Notes: generated by a model not told the origin, from the sequence alone. A stretch of DNA of 20,800 bases from JBHPCZ01 sp042573625 (GCA_042573625.1 JBHPCZ010000057.1:1-20800), one strand, 5' to 3'. Positions 1 to 8,243 are shown, counted from the first letter of the stretch. Translations and numbers: made by a program.

Positions 1-97
1 AGCGGTTGATTATAATAATATCCCTCAATTTCAGTGAATTAAGGCTGCTCAAAGAGAAAACCTACCAACTATCTCCAGGCTTGTCAATGAAATCAGA

Positions 98-126
98 TTG
101 ACATATATTACGTGTGTTGGTAAAAA
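98..126 (+). promoter_or_regulatory. Candidate sigma70 promoter for ptsHI-smpB
   Basis: TTGACA at 98-103, a 17-base spacer, and TAAAAA at 121-126 (4 of 6 against TATAAT). It lies in the AT-rich, gene-free first 300 bases and would leave a leader of about 170 bases before ptsH. I see no other feature in 1-302. Inference from sequence only. Confidence 0.45.
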
Positions 127-302
127 TTATTCATTAGCGTTAGAATCTTCATCTCTTTTCATTCTCCTTCATCCGGAAATTGTATAGATAGAGATCTGTT
201 TTGGGGTATCCGGGTGGAGAGAGATAATAGATCCAAGATTGTTTTCAGCAGATCGACTCCCTCAACGGACACAACTCACTTGCCATGGGCAGCCCGGTCA
301 AC

Positions 303-566
303 ATGCTATCAAGAGACGTTTTTGTCTCAAACGAGCTCGGTCTCCACGCCAGGTCAGCAGCCCGAATCGCCAAGCTCGCTCAAGATGGCAAATCAAAAAT
401 CTGGGTCATAAAAGATGGTGAAGCGGCGGATGCTTCGAGCGTTATCGATATTCTTACCCTTGCCTGTGAAAAAGGTTCGAAAATAACATTAAAAATTGAA
501 GACCCATCGGATATGGAAACATTGAACCAACTTGTTCAGCTCGTTGAAAGCGGCTTCGAGGAATAA
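303..566 (+). CDS. ptsH: Phosphocarrier protein HPr
   Basis: HPr carries a phosphoryl group from enzyme I to EIIA proteins of the PEP phosphotransferase system in the cytoplasm. The protein has the active-site motif NELGLHARSAA and a DASSVIDIL segment. I chose the ATG at 303 over the one at 285 because it gives 87 residues and places the phospho-accepting histidine at position 15 and the regulatory serine at position 46, exactly the standard HPr numbering. Neither start has a clear Shine-Dalgarno sequence, so this rests on family numbering. The frame is open only back to a TAG at 228. The presence of Ser46 suggests control by an HPr kinase (family knowledge). ptsI follows after 6 bases, so the two are co-transcribed. 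Confidence 0.93.
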   Translation: MLSRDVFVSNELGLHARSAARIAKLAQDGKSKIWVIKDGEAADASSVIDILTLACEKGSKITLKIEDPSDMETLNQLVQLVESGFEE

Positions 567-572
567 TCTTAA

Positions 573-2342
573 ATGGTAGACACACGCGACAAAGAAATAC
601 ATCTACACGGCATCAGCGGTTCCCCGGGCATTTGCATCGGAAAGGCATACCTGGTCGGCAGGGAAGGTGTGGATGTTGTCGAGAAATATGTAATCAAAAA
701 AAAGGGCGTGCAGAACGAGGTGAAACGTTTTAAGAAAGCCGCCAATAAAGCAATGAATGAATTGCAGGAAATTATCGAAAATACGCCGAAAGGGCTTCGC
801 CAGCATATTTCTATCATTGAGACCCACATGTTGCTTCTCAAAGACAAGATGCTGTATGGAAAGACCATTGAAAACATTAAAAAGGAACGGGTGAATGCGG
901 AGTGGGCCCTTAAAAAAACGGTGTCCGATGCGAAATCATTGTTCCAAGACATGGCCGATTCCTATTTGAGAGAACGGGCTTTGGATATCGAACAGGTTTC
1001 AGATCGCATCATACAGAATCTGGTGGGCATTAAGAAAAAGAGTATCGGAAAAATCGACAAACGAGTTATCCTCGTGGCCCACGATCTTTCGCCGGCAGAG
1101 ACAAGCCAGATACAACTGGAAAAAATAAAAGGATTTGTCACCGATCGGGGCGGCAAGACGTCCCATACCGGCATTATCGCCCGGACCCTTGAAATTCCGG
1201 CTGTTTTGGGCATTGATAACGCGTCCCGTTTAATCAGCAACGATGACATCATCATTGTAGACGGCACTGCCGGCATCGTTATCATCAACCCCTCTGAACA
1301 GACGCTTATACAGTTTGAGGAACGTCAAGCCGGATACGAAGCACACAAGGCTGTTATTACAAGGGACAGCGATCGCCCGGCTGAAACAGGCGACGGTTTT
1401 CGCCTGCAGGTTATGGGCAATATCGAGCTTCCCGAAGAGGTTGTCTCTGTTCATGCCCACGGCGGAGACGGTATCGGCCTTTACCGAACAGAGTTTCAAT
1501 ATTTAAGTCATCCTGATTTCCCCTCCGAAGATGAGCTTTTTGATAATTACAAGGATATCGTCGAGGTCATGGCGCCAAAGCCGGTAACGATCCGCACCCT
1601 CGACATCAACGGGGATAAGATGATTGCCCGTATCGGCAGTTCTGACGAGCCGAACCCGGCGCTCGGACTGCGCGGTATCCGGTATTGCCTCCAAAGACCC
1701 GATATTTTCAAAACGCAGCTACGGGCCATATTGAGGGCTTCCGCGTTCGGCAATGTCCGAATTCTGCTTCCCATGGTGTCATGCCACGAAGAAATCCAAC
1801 AGGCAAAAAAAATGTTGAGAGAAGTTGCCGATTCTCTGGATCAGGAAGGCGTGAACGTTGACGATCAAATCCAAGTCGGGATCATGATCGAGGTCCCTTC
1901 CGCTGCAATAATGGCGGACGTGATGGCAAAGGATGTCGATTTCTTCAGCATCGGCACCAACGATCTGATTCAATACTCTTTGGCCGTCGACAGGGGAAAC
2001 AGCAAGGTCGCACACCTGTACCAACCATTTCATCCTGCGATTTTGCGGTTGCTCAAACATGTAACCGAAGTGGCAAGGGATCACGGTGTTAAGGTCTCGA
2101 TCTGCGGACAGATGGCCGGTGATCCTGTTAACATACCGATACTTCTCGGTTTTGGAATCAACAATCTGAGCATGACCCCTCAGTCCATACCGGTGATAAA
2201 AAGTGTAATCAGATCGCTTAAAGTTGAAGATGCCAGAATGTTTATTAAAGAGGCGCTTAAAGAGAAAACCGATGCCGGCGTCACCGAACTGGTGATGAGT
2301 ACATACGGAGATATTCTTTTCGATTTAGCATATACCGAATGA
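573..2342 (+). CDS. ptsI: PEP-protein phosphotransferase, enzyme I
   Basis: Enzyme I transfers phosphate from phosphoenolpyruvate to HPr, the first step of the PTS. At 589 residues it is close to the usual 570-590. The N-terminal swivelling domain has the phosphohistidine motif GGKTSHTGIIAR with His at residue 198. The C-terminal TIM barrel shows GLYRTEFQYL, GTNDLIQYSLAVDR and the active cysteine in ICGQMAGDP. GAGG at 559-562 precedes the ATG by a normal distance. It follows ptsH closely and is followed by smpB after 35 bases. No sugar-specific EII gene is visible here, so the sugars carried, or a purely regulatory PTS role, cannot be judged from this window. Confidence 0.97.
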   Translation: MVDTRDKEIHLHGISGSPGICIGKAYLVGREGVDVVEKYVIKKKGVQNEVKRFKKAANKAMNELQEIIENTPKGLRQHISIIETHMLLLKDKMLYGKTIENIKKERVNAEWALKKTVSDAKSLFQDMADSYLRERALDIEQVSDRIIQNLVGIKKKSIGKIDKRVILVAHDLSPAETSQIQLEKIKGFVTDRGGKTSHTGIIARTLEIPAVLGIDNASRLISNDDIIIVDGTAGIVIINPSEQTLIQFEERQAGYEAHKAVITRDSDRPAETGDGFRLQVMGNIELPEEVVSVHAHGGDGIGLYRTEFQYLSHPDFPSEDELFDNYKDIVEVMAPKPVTIRTLDINGDKMIARIGSSDEPNPALGLRGIRYCLQRPDIFKTQLRAILRASAFGNVRILLPMVSCHEEIQQAKKMLREVADSLDQEGVNVDDQIQVGIMIEVPSAAIMADVMAKDVDFFSIGTNDLIQYSLAVDRGNSKVAHLYQPFHPAILRLLKHVTEVARDHGVKVSICGQMAGDPVNIPILLGFGINNLSMTPQSIPVIKSVIRSLKVEDARMFIKEALKEKTDAGVTELVMSTYGDILFDLAYTE

Positions 2343-2377
2343 ATCTCTTTTTCAGATTCATTAAGAGGAAATAGCAC

Positions 2378-2839
2378 TTGAAAGACAGTCATATCAAAAT
2401 TGTAGCTGAAAACAGAAAAGCCAGATACGAGTATTTTATTATAGATGAATACGAAGCCGGAATCGTCCTGCTGGGCACCGAGGTCAAATCACTTCGCCTC
2501 GGCAGTGTGAACCTGAAAGATTCCTATGCCAGAATAAAAAAAGGCGAGGTATATATTCACCAGATGCATATCGGGGCGTACCCTTTTGCCTATCATGATA
2601 ATCATGACCCGCTAAGAAAAAGAAAACTGCTGCTGCATAGGAAGGAAATCAAGAAGCTGTATGCCAAGGTTAATGAAAAAGGATTTTCCCTGATCCCGTT
2701 AAGGGTTTATTTTCTTAACGGAAAGGCCAAAATTATCATCGCCCTTGCCAAGGGCAAGCGCAGGTATGACAAGCGGGATGCGATCCGAAAACGCGATCAG
2801 CAAAGAGATCTTGAATGGTCCAAAAAGGAATACAAATAA
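2378..2839 (+). CDS. smpB: SsrA-binding protein SmpB
   Basis: SmpB binds tmRNA and brings it to stalled ribosomes for trans-translation. The 153 residues match the family length. The family signatures are present: KIVAENRKARYEYFI, an LLGTEVKSLR segment, the GKRRYDKRD basic region and a lysine-rich C-terminal tail. The start is a TTG with AAGAGG (2362-2367) about ten bases upstream; there is no in-frame ATG near it. It is the last gene of the ptsH-ptsI-smpB group, and its partner RNA gene ssrA begins 140 bases downstream under its own promoter, so both parts of the ribosome-rescue system are linked. Confidence 0.97.
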   Translation: MKDSHIKIVAENRKARYEYFIIDEYEAGIVLLGTEVKSLRLGSVNLKDSYARIKKGEVYIHQMHIGAYPFAYHDNHDPLRKRKLLLHRKEIKKLYAKVNEKGFSLIPLRVYFLNGKAKIIIALAKGKRRYDKRDAIRKRDQQRDLEWSKKEYK

Positions 2840-2856
2840 AATCGTATTACGATTTT
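2838..2856. other. Perfect AT-rich palindrome at smpB stop
   Basis: AAAATCGTA and TACGATTTT flank a single T and overlap the smpB stop codon. As RNA it could form a 7-bp hairpin with a 5-base loop. It has little GC and no run of U after it beyond its own arm, so it would be at best a weak bidirectional terminator. Confidence 0.35.
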
Positions 2857-2902
2857 ATGAAACGCGGCTACGCCGCTTAAAGGGTGTTTTAAAGTTCTCG
2901 CA

Positions 2903-2931
2903 TTGACTTTCAAGCAATACTGAATTATTAT
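2903..2931 (+). promoter_or_regulatory. ssrA promoter
   Basis: TTGACT at 2903-2908, a 17-base spacer and TATTAT at 2926-2931. Transcription would start near 2938 and give a 5' leader of about 40 bases that is processed to the mature tmRNA end at 2980. Confidence 0.7.
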
Positions 2932-2979
2932 TAGGATTAATAACAACCGAACTCTTTAAAAAATGTTCTTTCACAATCT

Positions 2980-3332
2980 GGGGGCGAAATGGCTTCGACG
3001 GGGATAAAGAAATCCAGGTCGCATACCGAGCTCTCGTCGACTCGTAAAAACGGCGGGGAACTAAAATAATCGCAGACGATTATAACTACGCTTTAGCCGC
3101 TTAAGGCTAACGTTCTTCCGGATGATGCCTGCTAATCCGGCAAGGGCGACGACTAGCAGGATAACCGGTCCTGATTGCCTGTAGACGGATCGGCAAAAAT
3201 CTAACGGGCTAGCCTCTCAAGCATCCAGCCTGAAGGAGACTTGAAGGGGCGAACACTAAATTTCGGGATATGTATGTAGACGCCTGTGTGGAATGTTTTC
3301 GGACGCGGGTTCGACTCCCGCCGCCTCCACCA
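2980..3332 (+). ncRNA. ssrA: Transfer-messenger RNA (tmRNA)
   Basis: tmRNA rescues stalled ribosomes and adds a degradation tag. The 5' end GGGGGCG (2980-2986) pairs with CGCCTCC (3322-3328, one G-U pair) to form the acceptor stem, followed by discriminator A and encoded CCA (3330-3332). The T arm with GTTCGACT lies just before it. The 5' segment has the typical GAAATGGCTTCGACGGGG. The resume codon is GCA at 3072 and the reading frame encodes ADDYNYALAA, ending at TAA 3102-3104. With the alanine from the charged tmRNA the tag is AADDYNYALAA. The RNA is 353 bases, one-piece form, and adjacent to smpB. Confidence 0.97.
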
Positions 3333-3372
3333 ATTAAAAATATGAGTATACCAGGCCGTCAGGCCTGTTAAA

Positions 3373-3415
3373 GGGCTCTGATTATCACAACTGTGAATAT
3401 ATCGGAGCCCTTTTT
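3373..3415 (+). terminator. Rho-independent terminator of ssrA
   Basis: GGGCTCTGAT (3373-3382) pairs with ATCGGAGCCC (3401-3410, one G-U), with an inner TCACA/TGTGA stem, and is followed directly by TTTTTG. A smaller hairpin, CAGGCC/GGCCTG, lies just before it near 3352-3367. Confidence 0.93.
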
Positions 3416-3456
3416 GTTTGGAGATTCCATCAACTGCTTTTTAAAGGAGGGTCGAA

Positions 3457-3477
3457 GAACGTTCCGCGCAAACGTTC
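3457..3477. promoter_or_regulatory. Inverted repeat GAACGTT-N7-AACGTTC
   Basis: A perfect 7-bp inverted repeat upstream of the small gene at 3573; the left half is itself part of the palindrome GAACGTTC. It could be an operator or simply a hairpin. Nothing else is recognised in 3416-3572 apart from the ribosome-binding site AGGAGG before 3573. Confidence 0.25.
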
Positions 3478-3572
3478 CCAATCTCTTGATTGTTTTATGA
3501 TTATGATTAATTTATCTTTATTAAACCTGAATTGAGGTTAAGGGAAATTTCAGAAAGAAACAGGAGGCCATC

Positions 3573-3809
3573 ATGTCAATGTATTTTTATGATGAGACTG
3601 ACGATTGGCCGGAATATAAAATCGTTAAGGACAACATACATCGCCTTGAAATGGCGCATGTTGAGTTTCGAAAGAAATTGCATGAAGCTGAGTCTGTTTT
3701 CAGATGTGATCCTGAAAACGCGGATTTAAAAGCCAAAGTAGATGGGCTTAAGGAAGAACTGGAAAGGATTGAAAAAAGGCTCGGTGAATCTCTGAGCATG
3801 TACCGATAG
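3573..3809 (+). CDS. Small helical (coiled-coil) protein of unknown function
   Basis: A 78-residue protein I do not recognise. The ATG has a strong AGGAGG ribosome-binding site at the right distance. The first 15 residues are aromatic and acidic (MSMYFYDETDDWPEY). The rest is charged and heptad-like, with two probable helices (about residues 18-45 and 50-73; the second contains LKAKVDGLKEELERIEKRL), separated by CDPENAD. There is no signal peptide or membrane segment. It stands alone between the tmRNA terminator and the convergent receptor gene, whose stop is 37 bases away. A soluble cytoplasmic coiled-coil adaptor is possible but is only inference. Confidence 0.8.
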   Translation: MSMYFYDETDDWPEYKIVKDNIHRLEMAHVEFRKKLHEAESVFRCDPENADLKAKVDGLKEELERIEKRLGESLSMYR

Positions 3810-3846
3810 GCGGCAGTCCTTTCTTCTTTTTCATCAAATATTCGGG

Positions 3847-5019
3847 CTAAAAATCTTTGAAATCATCATCCATAGGAATAATCTGCTCAGGTTTGACTTC
3901 CCTGGCTTTGTATGCCGGATCTTCTTTTATTCTTTCAGCTCTTTTAGGAATCGCTGGAAATTGAATTCCGCTACGCATCGGCGCTTTGGCTGAACGCGCA
4001 ACCGTCACTCCGCCATACGCCCTTTTTTGTTTCAGTACAATTCCTCCCACCACATCCATCAATTCTCCTAAAATCTTTGACAAATGCCCCGCCTGTGCAT
4101 TCATCTCTTCAGAGGTTGAAGCAGATTCTTCGGAATTGGCCGCCACCTCCTGAACCACACTGTCCATCTCTGCAACAGCCCGATTGATCTGATAGATGCC
4201 TTCTGACTGCTCGTCACTCCCAACAGATATCTCTTTTGCCAACTCGGCCGCTTTCTGAACGCTGACGGCCACTTCACGATAACGATCGTCTGTCTCGGCA
4301 ACCAAACCGGTCTCTTTTTTAATCCGCTTTATGATATCTTCCATGAGTTCCTGAGTGCTACTGGATGCCTCAGCAGATCGCAAGGCCAGCGTTCGGACTT
4401 CACCGGCCACAACGGCAAAACCCGCGCCTGATTCTCCGGCCCGCGCAGCCTCAACAGCAGCGTTTAATGCCAGCAGATTGGTTTGGAAAGCGATCTCATC
4501 AATGGTTTTGATTATTTTAGACACGTTGTCACTCGCAGCAGCTGTATTTTCAAGAGAGTGCATTAACTCTTTCATTGATTTATTCGCGACTCTCATGAAC
4601 TCCGTTGATGATTCTATCAGCTGGGCGGCCTGCTTTGCATGTTCTGCGTTCTGTTTTGTCATAGAAGATATCTCTTCTAATGAAGATGAGGTTTCTTCTA
4701 ATGACGCGGCCTGCTCGGACGATCTTTCCGCCAACATCCTGCTTGAGGCAGAAATCTGTCCCGAGGCCGAGGCCAGATGATCGGTGGCTTCCTTGAGGCC
4801 GCCAGTGATCCTGCTGATTGGCTTGATCAGGGACCTTGAAAAAATTGCGGTTACGGGAATAATGACCAAAATACAGGCCAAAGAAACGAGGCTCATTAAT
4901 TTTACCATCTGCCAGGGATTGGCTTTTGCGACCACCATGGAAACGATAACCGTCGAAACCACCATCGAAAAAACCACCATAATCAATACGTGGGTCATCA
5001 CCTTATGTTTGAACTTCAT
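3847..5019 (-). CDS. Methyl-accepting chemotaxis protein without a sensor domain
   Basis: A 390-residue membrane receptor that should signal to a CheA/CheW complex. Two transmembrane helices (about residues 10-31 and 39-61) are separated by only about 7 residues, so there is no periplasmic ligand domain. A HAMP-like linker (SRSLIKPISRITGGL, about 62-110) leads into a long coiled-coil signalling domain. Its hairpin tip, residues 172-215, is the highly conserved IDEIAFQTNLLALNAAVEAA region. The protein ends in an acidic tail (MDDDFKDF) and lacks an NWETF-type CheR tether. AAGGGGGAAAA precedes the ATG. No che genes are adjacent. It may sense through its membrane segments or through a partner protein (inference). 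Confidence 0.95.
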   Translation of the reverse strand: MKFKHKVMTHVLIMVVFSMVVSTVIVSMVVAKANPWQMVKLMSLVSLACILVIIPVTAIFSRSLIKPISRITGGLKEATDHLASASGQISASSRMLAERSSEQAASLEETSSSLEEISSMTKQNAEHAKQAAQLIESSTEFMRVANKSMKELMHSLENTAAASDNVSKIIKTIDEIAFQTNLLALNAAVEAARAGESGAGFAVVAGEVRTLALRSAEASSSTQELMEDIIKRIKKETGLVAETDDRYREVAVSVQKAAELAKEISVGSDEQSEGIYQINRAVAEMDSVVQEVAANSEESASTSEEMNAQAGHLSKILGELMDVVGGIVLKQKRAYGGVTVARSAKAPMRSGIQFPAIPKRAERIKEDPAYKAREVKPEQIIPMDDDFKDF

Positions 5020-5686
5020 CCCGTTTTCCCCCTTAATCGCGGCGTTACATCTCTTTCTACTTTCTGATTATTTACCTTCAATACCTTCTCATCTTCGAGG
5101 TAATTTGTTGTCCTGGATAGGGTCTTTCTCAGCGGCGGTATCACATTTGTCACCTCGAGGGGACTGTTATCAAAGGAAGCTTTCTTTGGCTGCGCACTGA
5201 AACTTTTCCAAATGTTTCAACCTGTAAAAGATTGCGCCCTTCTCATTAATCCTTTTTTGTTGTCTTTTAATAACGATAGAATCTTAACGGAAGAAATAAA
5301 TAAAATCGAAGAATATCGTCCGGCCTTCATTGGTTTCAAAGGCGGATCTGTCTCTTCGACTGATCGCTATATATTATATTTTTACTCTAAAATCAATGAT
5401 TTCTACCTTTTCCTTGTTTCTTGCACTGGACGGACATAATGCCAGAGCTTGAATAATGAATAATATAGCGCATTCACACTTTATAAATTTGACACTTTTA
5501 TCATTGCCGATCATTATCAGGAGGAATTATGACATTGTGGTATATTAAAAAACCAAAGGAATAAACAAGAGGGGAAACAGGATAACAAGGACGGGCTTGA
5601 TTTGCGATTGTAGACAGTTTATGGATGGTTCTGATGACTTTCAACATTGAGAAAAATATATCTCATTGAAATGGCTTGAGGAAATC
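5020..5686. other. Long intergenic region, one possible micro-ORF
   Basis: About 670 AT-rich bases between the divergent receptor gene and the zinc-ribbon gene. I see no convincing gene of normal size. The one point of note is ATG 5529 followed by 10 more codons and TAA 5562-5564 (MTLWYIKKPKE), with a very good ribosome-binding site CAGGAGGAATT just before it. The 75-codon frame at 5212-5439 has no ribosome-binding site and unconvincing composition, so I do not call it. Confidence 0.4.
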
Positions 5687-5920
5687 GTGTTAACCTTAAA
5701 ATGCGCGGCATGCAAAAGAAAACTCTGGAAATACGACAAAATTGGAAAAGGTGAAGTTTTAAGATGCCACAAAGATCGAATCGTCAGGATGTACGCGTCC
5801 ACAAAAGAAAATAAAACAATAAAATGTCTGTGCGGGAAGGATATTGGTATCGATAAAGGAACGTATATTAAAATGACAAGTAAGTCGTTTACCTATTCAG
5901 GGACCAAACGAAATAGGTAG
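5687..5920 (+). CDS. Small zinc-ribbon-like protein
   Basis: A protein of about 77 residues with paired cysteines: LKCAACKRKLW near the N terminus, then LRCHKD, then IKCLCGKDIG. This CxxC plus C...CxC pattern suggests a zinc-ribbon fold. It is basic, with no membrane segment. I chose the GTG at 5687 because TTGAGGA (5676-5682) lies a good distance upstream; a TTG start at 5666 (84 residues) is the alternative and has no obvious ribosome-binding site. The gene converges on the small leftward gene that ends at 5942, with only about 20 bases between them. Nucleic-acid or protein binding would be a guess; I do not recognise the family. Confidence 0.65.
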   Translation: MLTLKCAACKRKLWKYDKIGKGEVLRCHKDRIVRMYASTKENKTIKCLCGKDIGIDKGTYIKMTSKSFTYSGTKRNR

Positions 5921-5941
5921 CTCAAGTTTCACATCCCTATT

Positions 5942-6196
5942 TTAAAGCGTATCGATATAAGACTTCAACGACTCAAAATTCTGACACGCTTCAACTTCTT
6001 CCCCGGAATCCCGATCATACACACAGACCTGAACAGGCTCATCCAGCGATTCAGGGAGGCCCAGGCCGCTGTTATCGGTAACGGCGATAAAGGCATCCCT
6101 TCCTTGATGTTTAATTGCTTTGCTATACCATCCGCTGCCCCCGCAACTTGATGAGGCACTGAAACCGTGATCCTCCATTATCGTATCGATTTCCAT
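5942..6196 (-). CDS. Small conserved-looking acidic protein, unknown
   Basis: An 84-residue protein beginning MEIDTIMEDHGFSASSSCGG. The ATG at 6196 is preceded by AGGGGAG at good spacing, which favours it over a longer frame reaching back into the GTPase gene. The middle reads as alternating beta strand (DAFIAVTDN, PVQVCVYDR) and the end as a helix (NFESLKSYIDTL). It contains a glycine- and serine-rich SSSCGGSGW segment but no recognised domain. It lies 22 bases downstream of the TGS GTPase gene on the same strand, so the two are probably one operon and may act together (inference from context). Confidence 0.75.
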   Translation of the reverse strand: MEIDTIMEDHGFSASSSCGGSGWYSKAIKHQGRDAFIAVTDNSGLGLPESLDEPVQVCVYDRDSGEEVEACQNFESLKSYIDTL

Positions 6197-6218
6197 TTTT
6201 TTCTCCCCTGATATCTCC

Positions 6219-7205
6219 TTACATCTGCAGTTCCACAACATCACCGTCCTGGAGTGCGTAATCCCGCTGGACCATCTGTCCGTCAAAAACGGAGCTGCCC
6301 CAAACCCTCGCGATTTTCAGCTTATCTGCAAAATCCTTATGAATCTTTCTGGCAAAATCGGTTACGGTATTCCCTTTTTTTAAAGTAAAAGGGGCGGTGA
6401 GGTCCGGCTTTTTCCCGGGAGATTTGGAGTAAACGCGAATGATGTTCAGCAGTTTCACCAGGGACCTCTTCAGTTGTTCCAGGTTTCGGCCGGTGTTGAC
6501 AGAAGCGGATATTAAATGCCAGTCACCCTCAAGCAATTCTTGAAAAATTTCAAAATTTTCTTCTGTATCCATATCATCGTTTTTATTGGCCAGTACCAAA
6601 AACGGAATAAAAGTCAACCCCCGCTGATCGTTGTATCGATCTTTTAAAAAGCACGGCATGATGCGGTGCTCCTCGAGCAAGGCCACCGAGTCTTCGTGCT
6701 GCTGCAGCGGATCGGTCTGCAAATCGACCATTAACAGAATCAGGTCCGCCCTGCGAATAAGATCCATCAAATCCGGGTCCACATATTCTTTGCTGAGAGG
6801 AGGTGTATCAATCAGCTGGATCTGAATGTTTTCAACCGGCATCATCCCGGGCGTTGGTTTCCAGGTGGTGTAGGGGAAATTCGCTACCTCCGGGGTAGCG
6901 TTGGTCATCGCGTCAACCAGGGCGGATTTGCCCACATTGGCCGAGCCGACGATCACCACCTGCCCGCCGCCTTCCTTGTCGATGCGAAAGGCGGATTCCT
7001 GCTTGCCCAGGCTCTTTTTGACCTGGGCCGAGGATTTCATCTTGGAGATCCGTTTGCGCAGACCGGCCCTTATTTTGTCCGTACCCTTGTGCTTGGGAGT
7101 GATGGTGAGCAACTCTTCGAGGCAGGCGATTTTGTCCGCAGGCGTTTTGGCGGCGCGATAGCGCTTTTCTGTTTCAAAATATTCTGGTGGAAGGTTTGCC
7201 GGCAT
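6219..7205 (-). CDS. OBG/DRG-like GTPase with C-terminal TGS domain
   Basis: A 328-residue cytoplasmic GTPase of the TRAFAC class. The G motifs are all present: G1 GSANVGKS (87-94), G3 DTPP (133-136), G4 NKND (207-210) and G5 SAS (233-235). The first 80 residues form a charged helical region. The last 60 or so residues (ending ALQDGDVVELQM) form a TGS domain, as in DRG and Obg-family proteins. Family members bind ribosomes or RNA, but the exact role of this bacterial DRG-like group is not something I can name. The start codon is the ATG at 7205 with a weak ribosome-binding site. It is divergent from lexA and is followed by the small gene ending at 5942. Confidence 0.92.
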   Translation of the reverse strand: MPANLPPEYFETEKRYRAAKTPADKIACLEELLTITPKHKGTDKIRAGLRKRISKMKSSAQVKKSLGKQESAFRIDKEGGGQVVIVGSANVGKSALVDAMTNATPEVANFPYTTWKPTPGMMPVENIQIQLIDTPPLSKEYVDPDLMDLIRRADLILLMVDLQTDPLQQHEDSVALLEEHRIMPCFLKDRYNDQRGLTFIPFLVLANKNDDMDTEENFEIFQELLEGDWHLISASVNTGRNLEQLKRSLVKLLNIIRVYSKSPGKKPDLTAPFTLKKGNTVTDFARKIHKDFADKLKIARVWGSSVFDGQMVQRDYALQDGDVVELQM

Positions 7206-7356
7206 TCGGAACCCGAGTCACGTTACCTTTGAACCGGTTATAAATCTCAACAGTTTCTTCGGGTTAGATTAGAAAAATTTACAGTGAAAGTCAACCGAAT
7301 CCACAGCTATTCGGCCAATCCCAAAAACACATACATAATATACAATAATATTCACA

Positions 7357-7391
7357 TTGACCTTTACATTTTGCCATGTTAGGGTATGGTA
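7357..7391 (+). promoter_or_regulatory. lexA promoter with candidate LexA operator
   Basis: TTGACC (7357-7362), a 17-base spacer and TAGGGT (7380-7385) make a plausible promoter. An imperfect dyad TGCCAT-N8-ATGGTA (7372-7391) overlaps the -10 element, a position suited to autorepression by LexA. The half-site TACCAT recurs at 8450-8455, upstream of the DUF72-imuB pair. Operator identity is inference; it matches neither the E. coli nor the Bacillus LexA box. Confidence 0.4.
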
Positions 7392-7418
7392 TATTGAATC
7401 TGAAATGGAGACAACCTT

Positions 7419-8057
7419 ATGCAACCCGAATTGACGGCAAAACAGCAACGGCTTCTAAGCTATCTTGAAGCCAGGATAACGCGAAACGGAAAAGCCCCCA
7501 GTTTGCGACAGGCGGCAACCGACATGGGTGTGAGCCACGCGGCGATATCTCAACTGATCAGGGCACTTGAAGGAAAGGGAATGATCAAGCGTGACGGGCG
7601 CTACAGCCGTACCGTTCACCTCCTCAACCGCGCCCGGGAGACGTCCGGCATCATGCGCTGGCAGGAAGTGCCGGTCATCGGAAACATTGCCGCCGGCTTA
7701 CCTTTATACGCACAGCAGGAGTGGGCCGGCAGCGTGGTGGTTGACGCAGCCATATATCGCGGTTCAAACCTGTTCGCGCTGAAAGTAACGGGCGACTCCA
7801 TGAAAGGGGCCGCTATCCTGGATGGGGATCTGGTCATTTGTGAGCCGCGCCAGTTTGCCGAAGACGGCGAGATCATCGTTGCGCTGATTCACCTGGAGGA
7901 AGCAACCGTCAAGCGTTTTTTCCGCAGAAAAAACCATATTGAGCTGCGTCCGGAAAACCCGGCCTATAAACCCGTGCAGTACGCTTTCAACGAAGTGCTG
8001 GTCCAGGGCAAGGTTGTGGGCGTGCAGCGGGGACCGGAGGTTGTGAAAAAATTGTAA
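7419..8057 (+). CDS. lexA: LexA-type SOS repressor
   Basis: A transcriptional repressor that cleaves itself when RecA filaments form after DNA damage. Residues 1-70 are the winged helix-turn-helix (LTAKQQRLLSYLEARI, then APSLRQAATDMGVSHAAISQ). The S24 peptidase domain follows: cleavage site Ala92-Gly93 in GNIAAGLP, catalytic Ser127 in TGDSMKG and Lys165 in EATVKRF. The Ser-Lys spacing of 38 agrees with the family. At 212 residues it has typical length. The gene heads the mutagenesis block with DUF72, imuB-like and dnaE2 genes, but a structured repeat with a terminator-like hairpin lies between it and them, so it may be a separate transcript. The HTH differs from the E. coli type, fitting a non-enterobacterial operator. 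Confidence 0.93.
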   Translation: MQPELTAKQQRLLSYLEARITRNGKAPSLRQAATDMGVSHAAISQLIRALEGKGMIKRDGRYSRTVHLLNRARETSGIMRWQEVPVIGNIAAGLPLYAQQEWAGSVVVDAAIYRGSNLFALKVTGDSMKGAAILDGDLVICEPRQFAEDGEIIVALIHLEEATVKRFFRRKNHIELRPENPAYKPVQYAFNEVLVQGKVVGVQRGPEVVKKL

Positions 8058-8208
8058 AGCCCCTAAGCAAAATTTGAACCGCAGAATATCGAACGCGGAA
8101 TAGCGAATATCCAGTCAATAACCACTCCTAAAATGGGCGACTTGATAGTGATTCTGAAAGGACCCTTTATGAATCTCTCACAGAGCTCACAGAGGACACA
8201 GAGGTTCT

Positions 8209-8243
8209 TTGATCAGAATTCTTGAGAGGAGAATTCTGATCAA
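8209..8243. repeat. Copy A hairpin 2
   Basis: Perfect 14-bp stem TTGATCAGAATTCT (8209-8222) with AGAATTCTGATCAA (8230-8243) and a 7-base loop TGAGAGG. The whole loop is complementary to CCTCTCA in the loop of the other hairpin of this copy. Confidence 0.9.

Noticed and set aside
285..302. ATG at 285 as the ptsH start
   Set aside because: It would shift the active His to position 21 and Ser to 52; the ATG at 303 gives the standard His15 and Ser46, though neither start has a clear ribosome-binding site.
569..952. Antisense frames across ptsI
   Set aside because: They mirror a well-conserved gene; composition is typical of antisense shadows.
2838..2856. Palindrome after smpB as a strong terminator
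   Set aside because: The stem is AT-rich and short, and no U-tract follows it beyond the arm itself.
5212..5439. 75-codon frame in the gap after the receptor gene
   Set aside because: No ribosome-binding site, no recognisable motif, and unconvincing residue mix.
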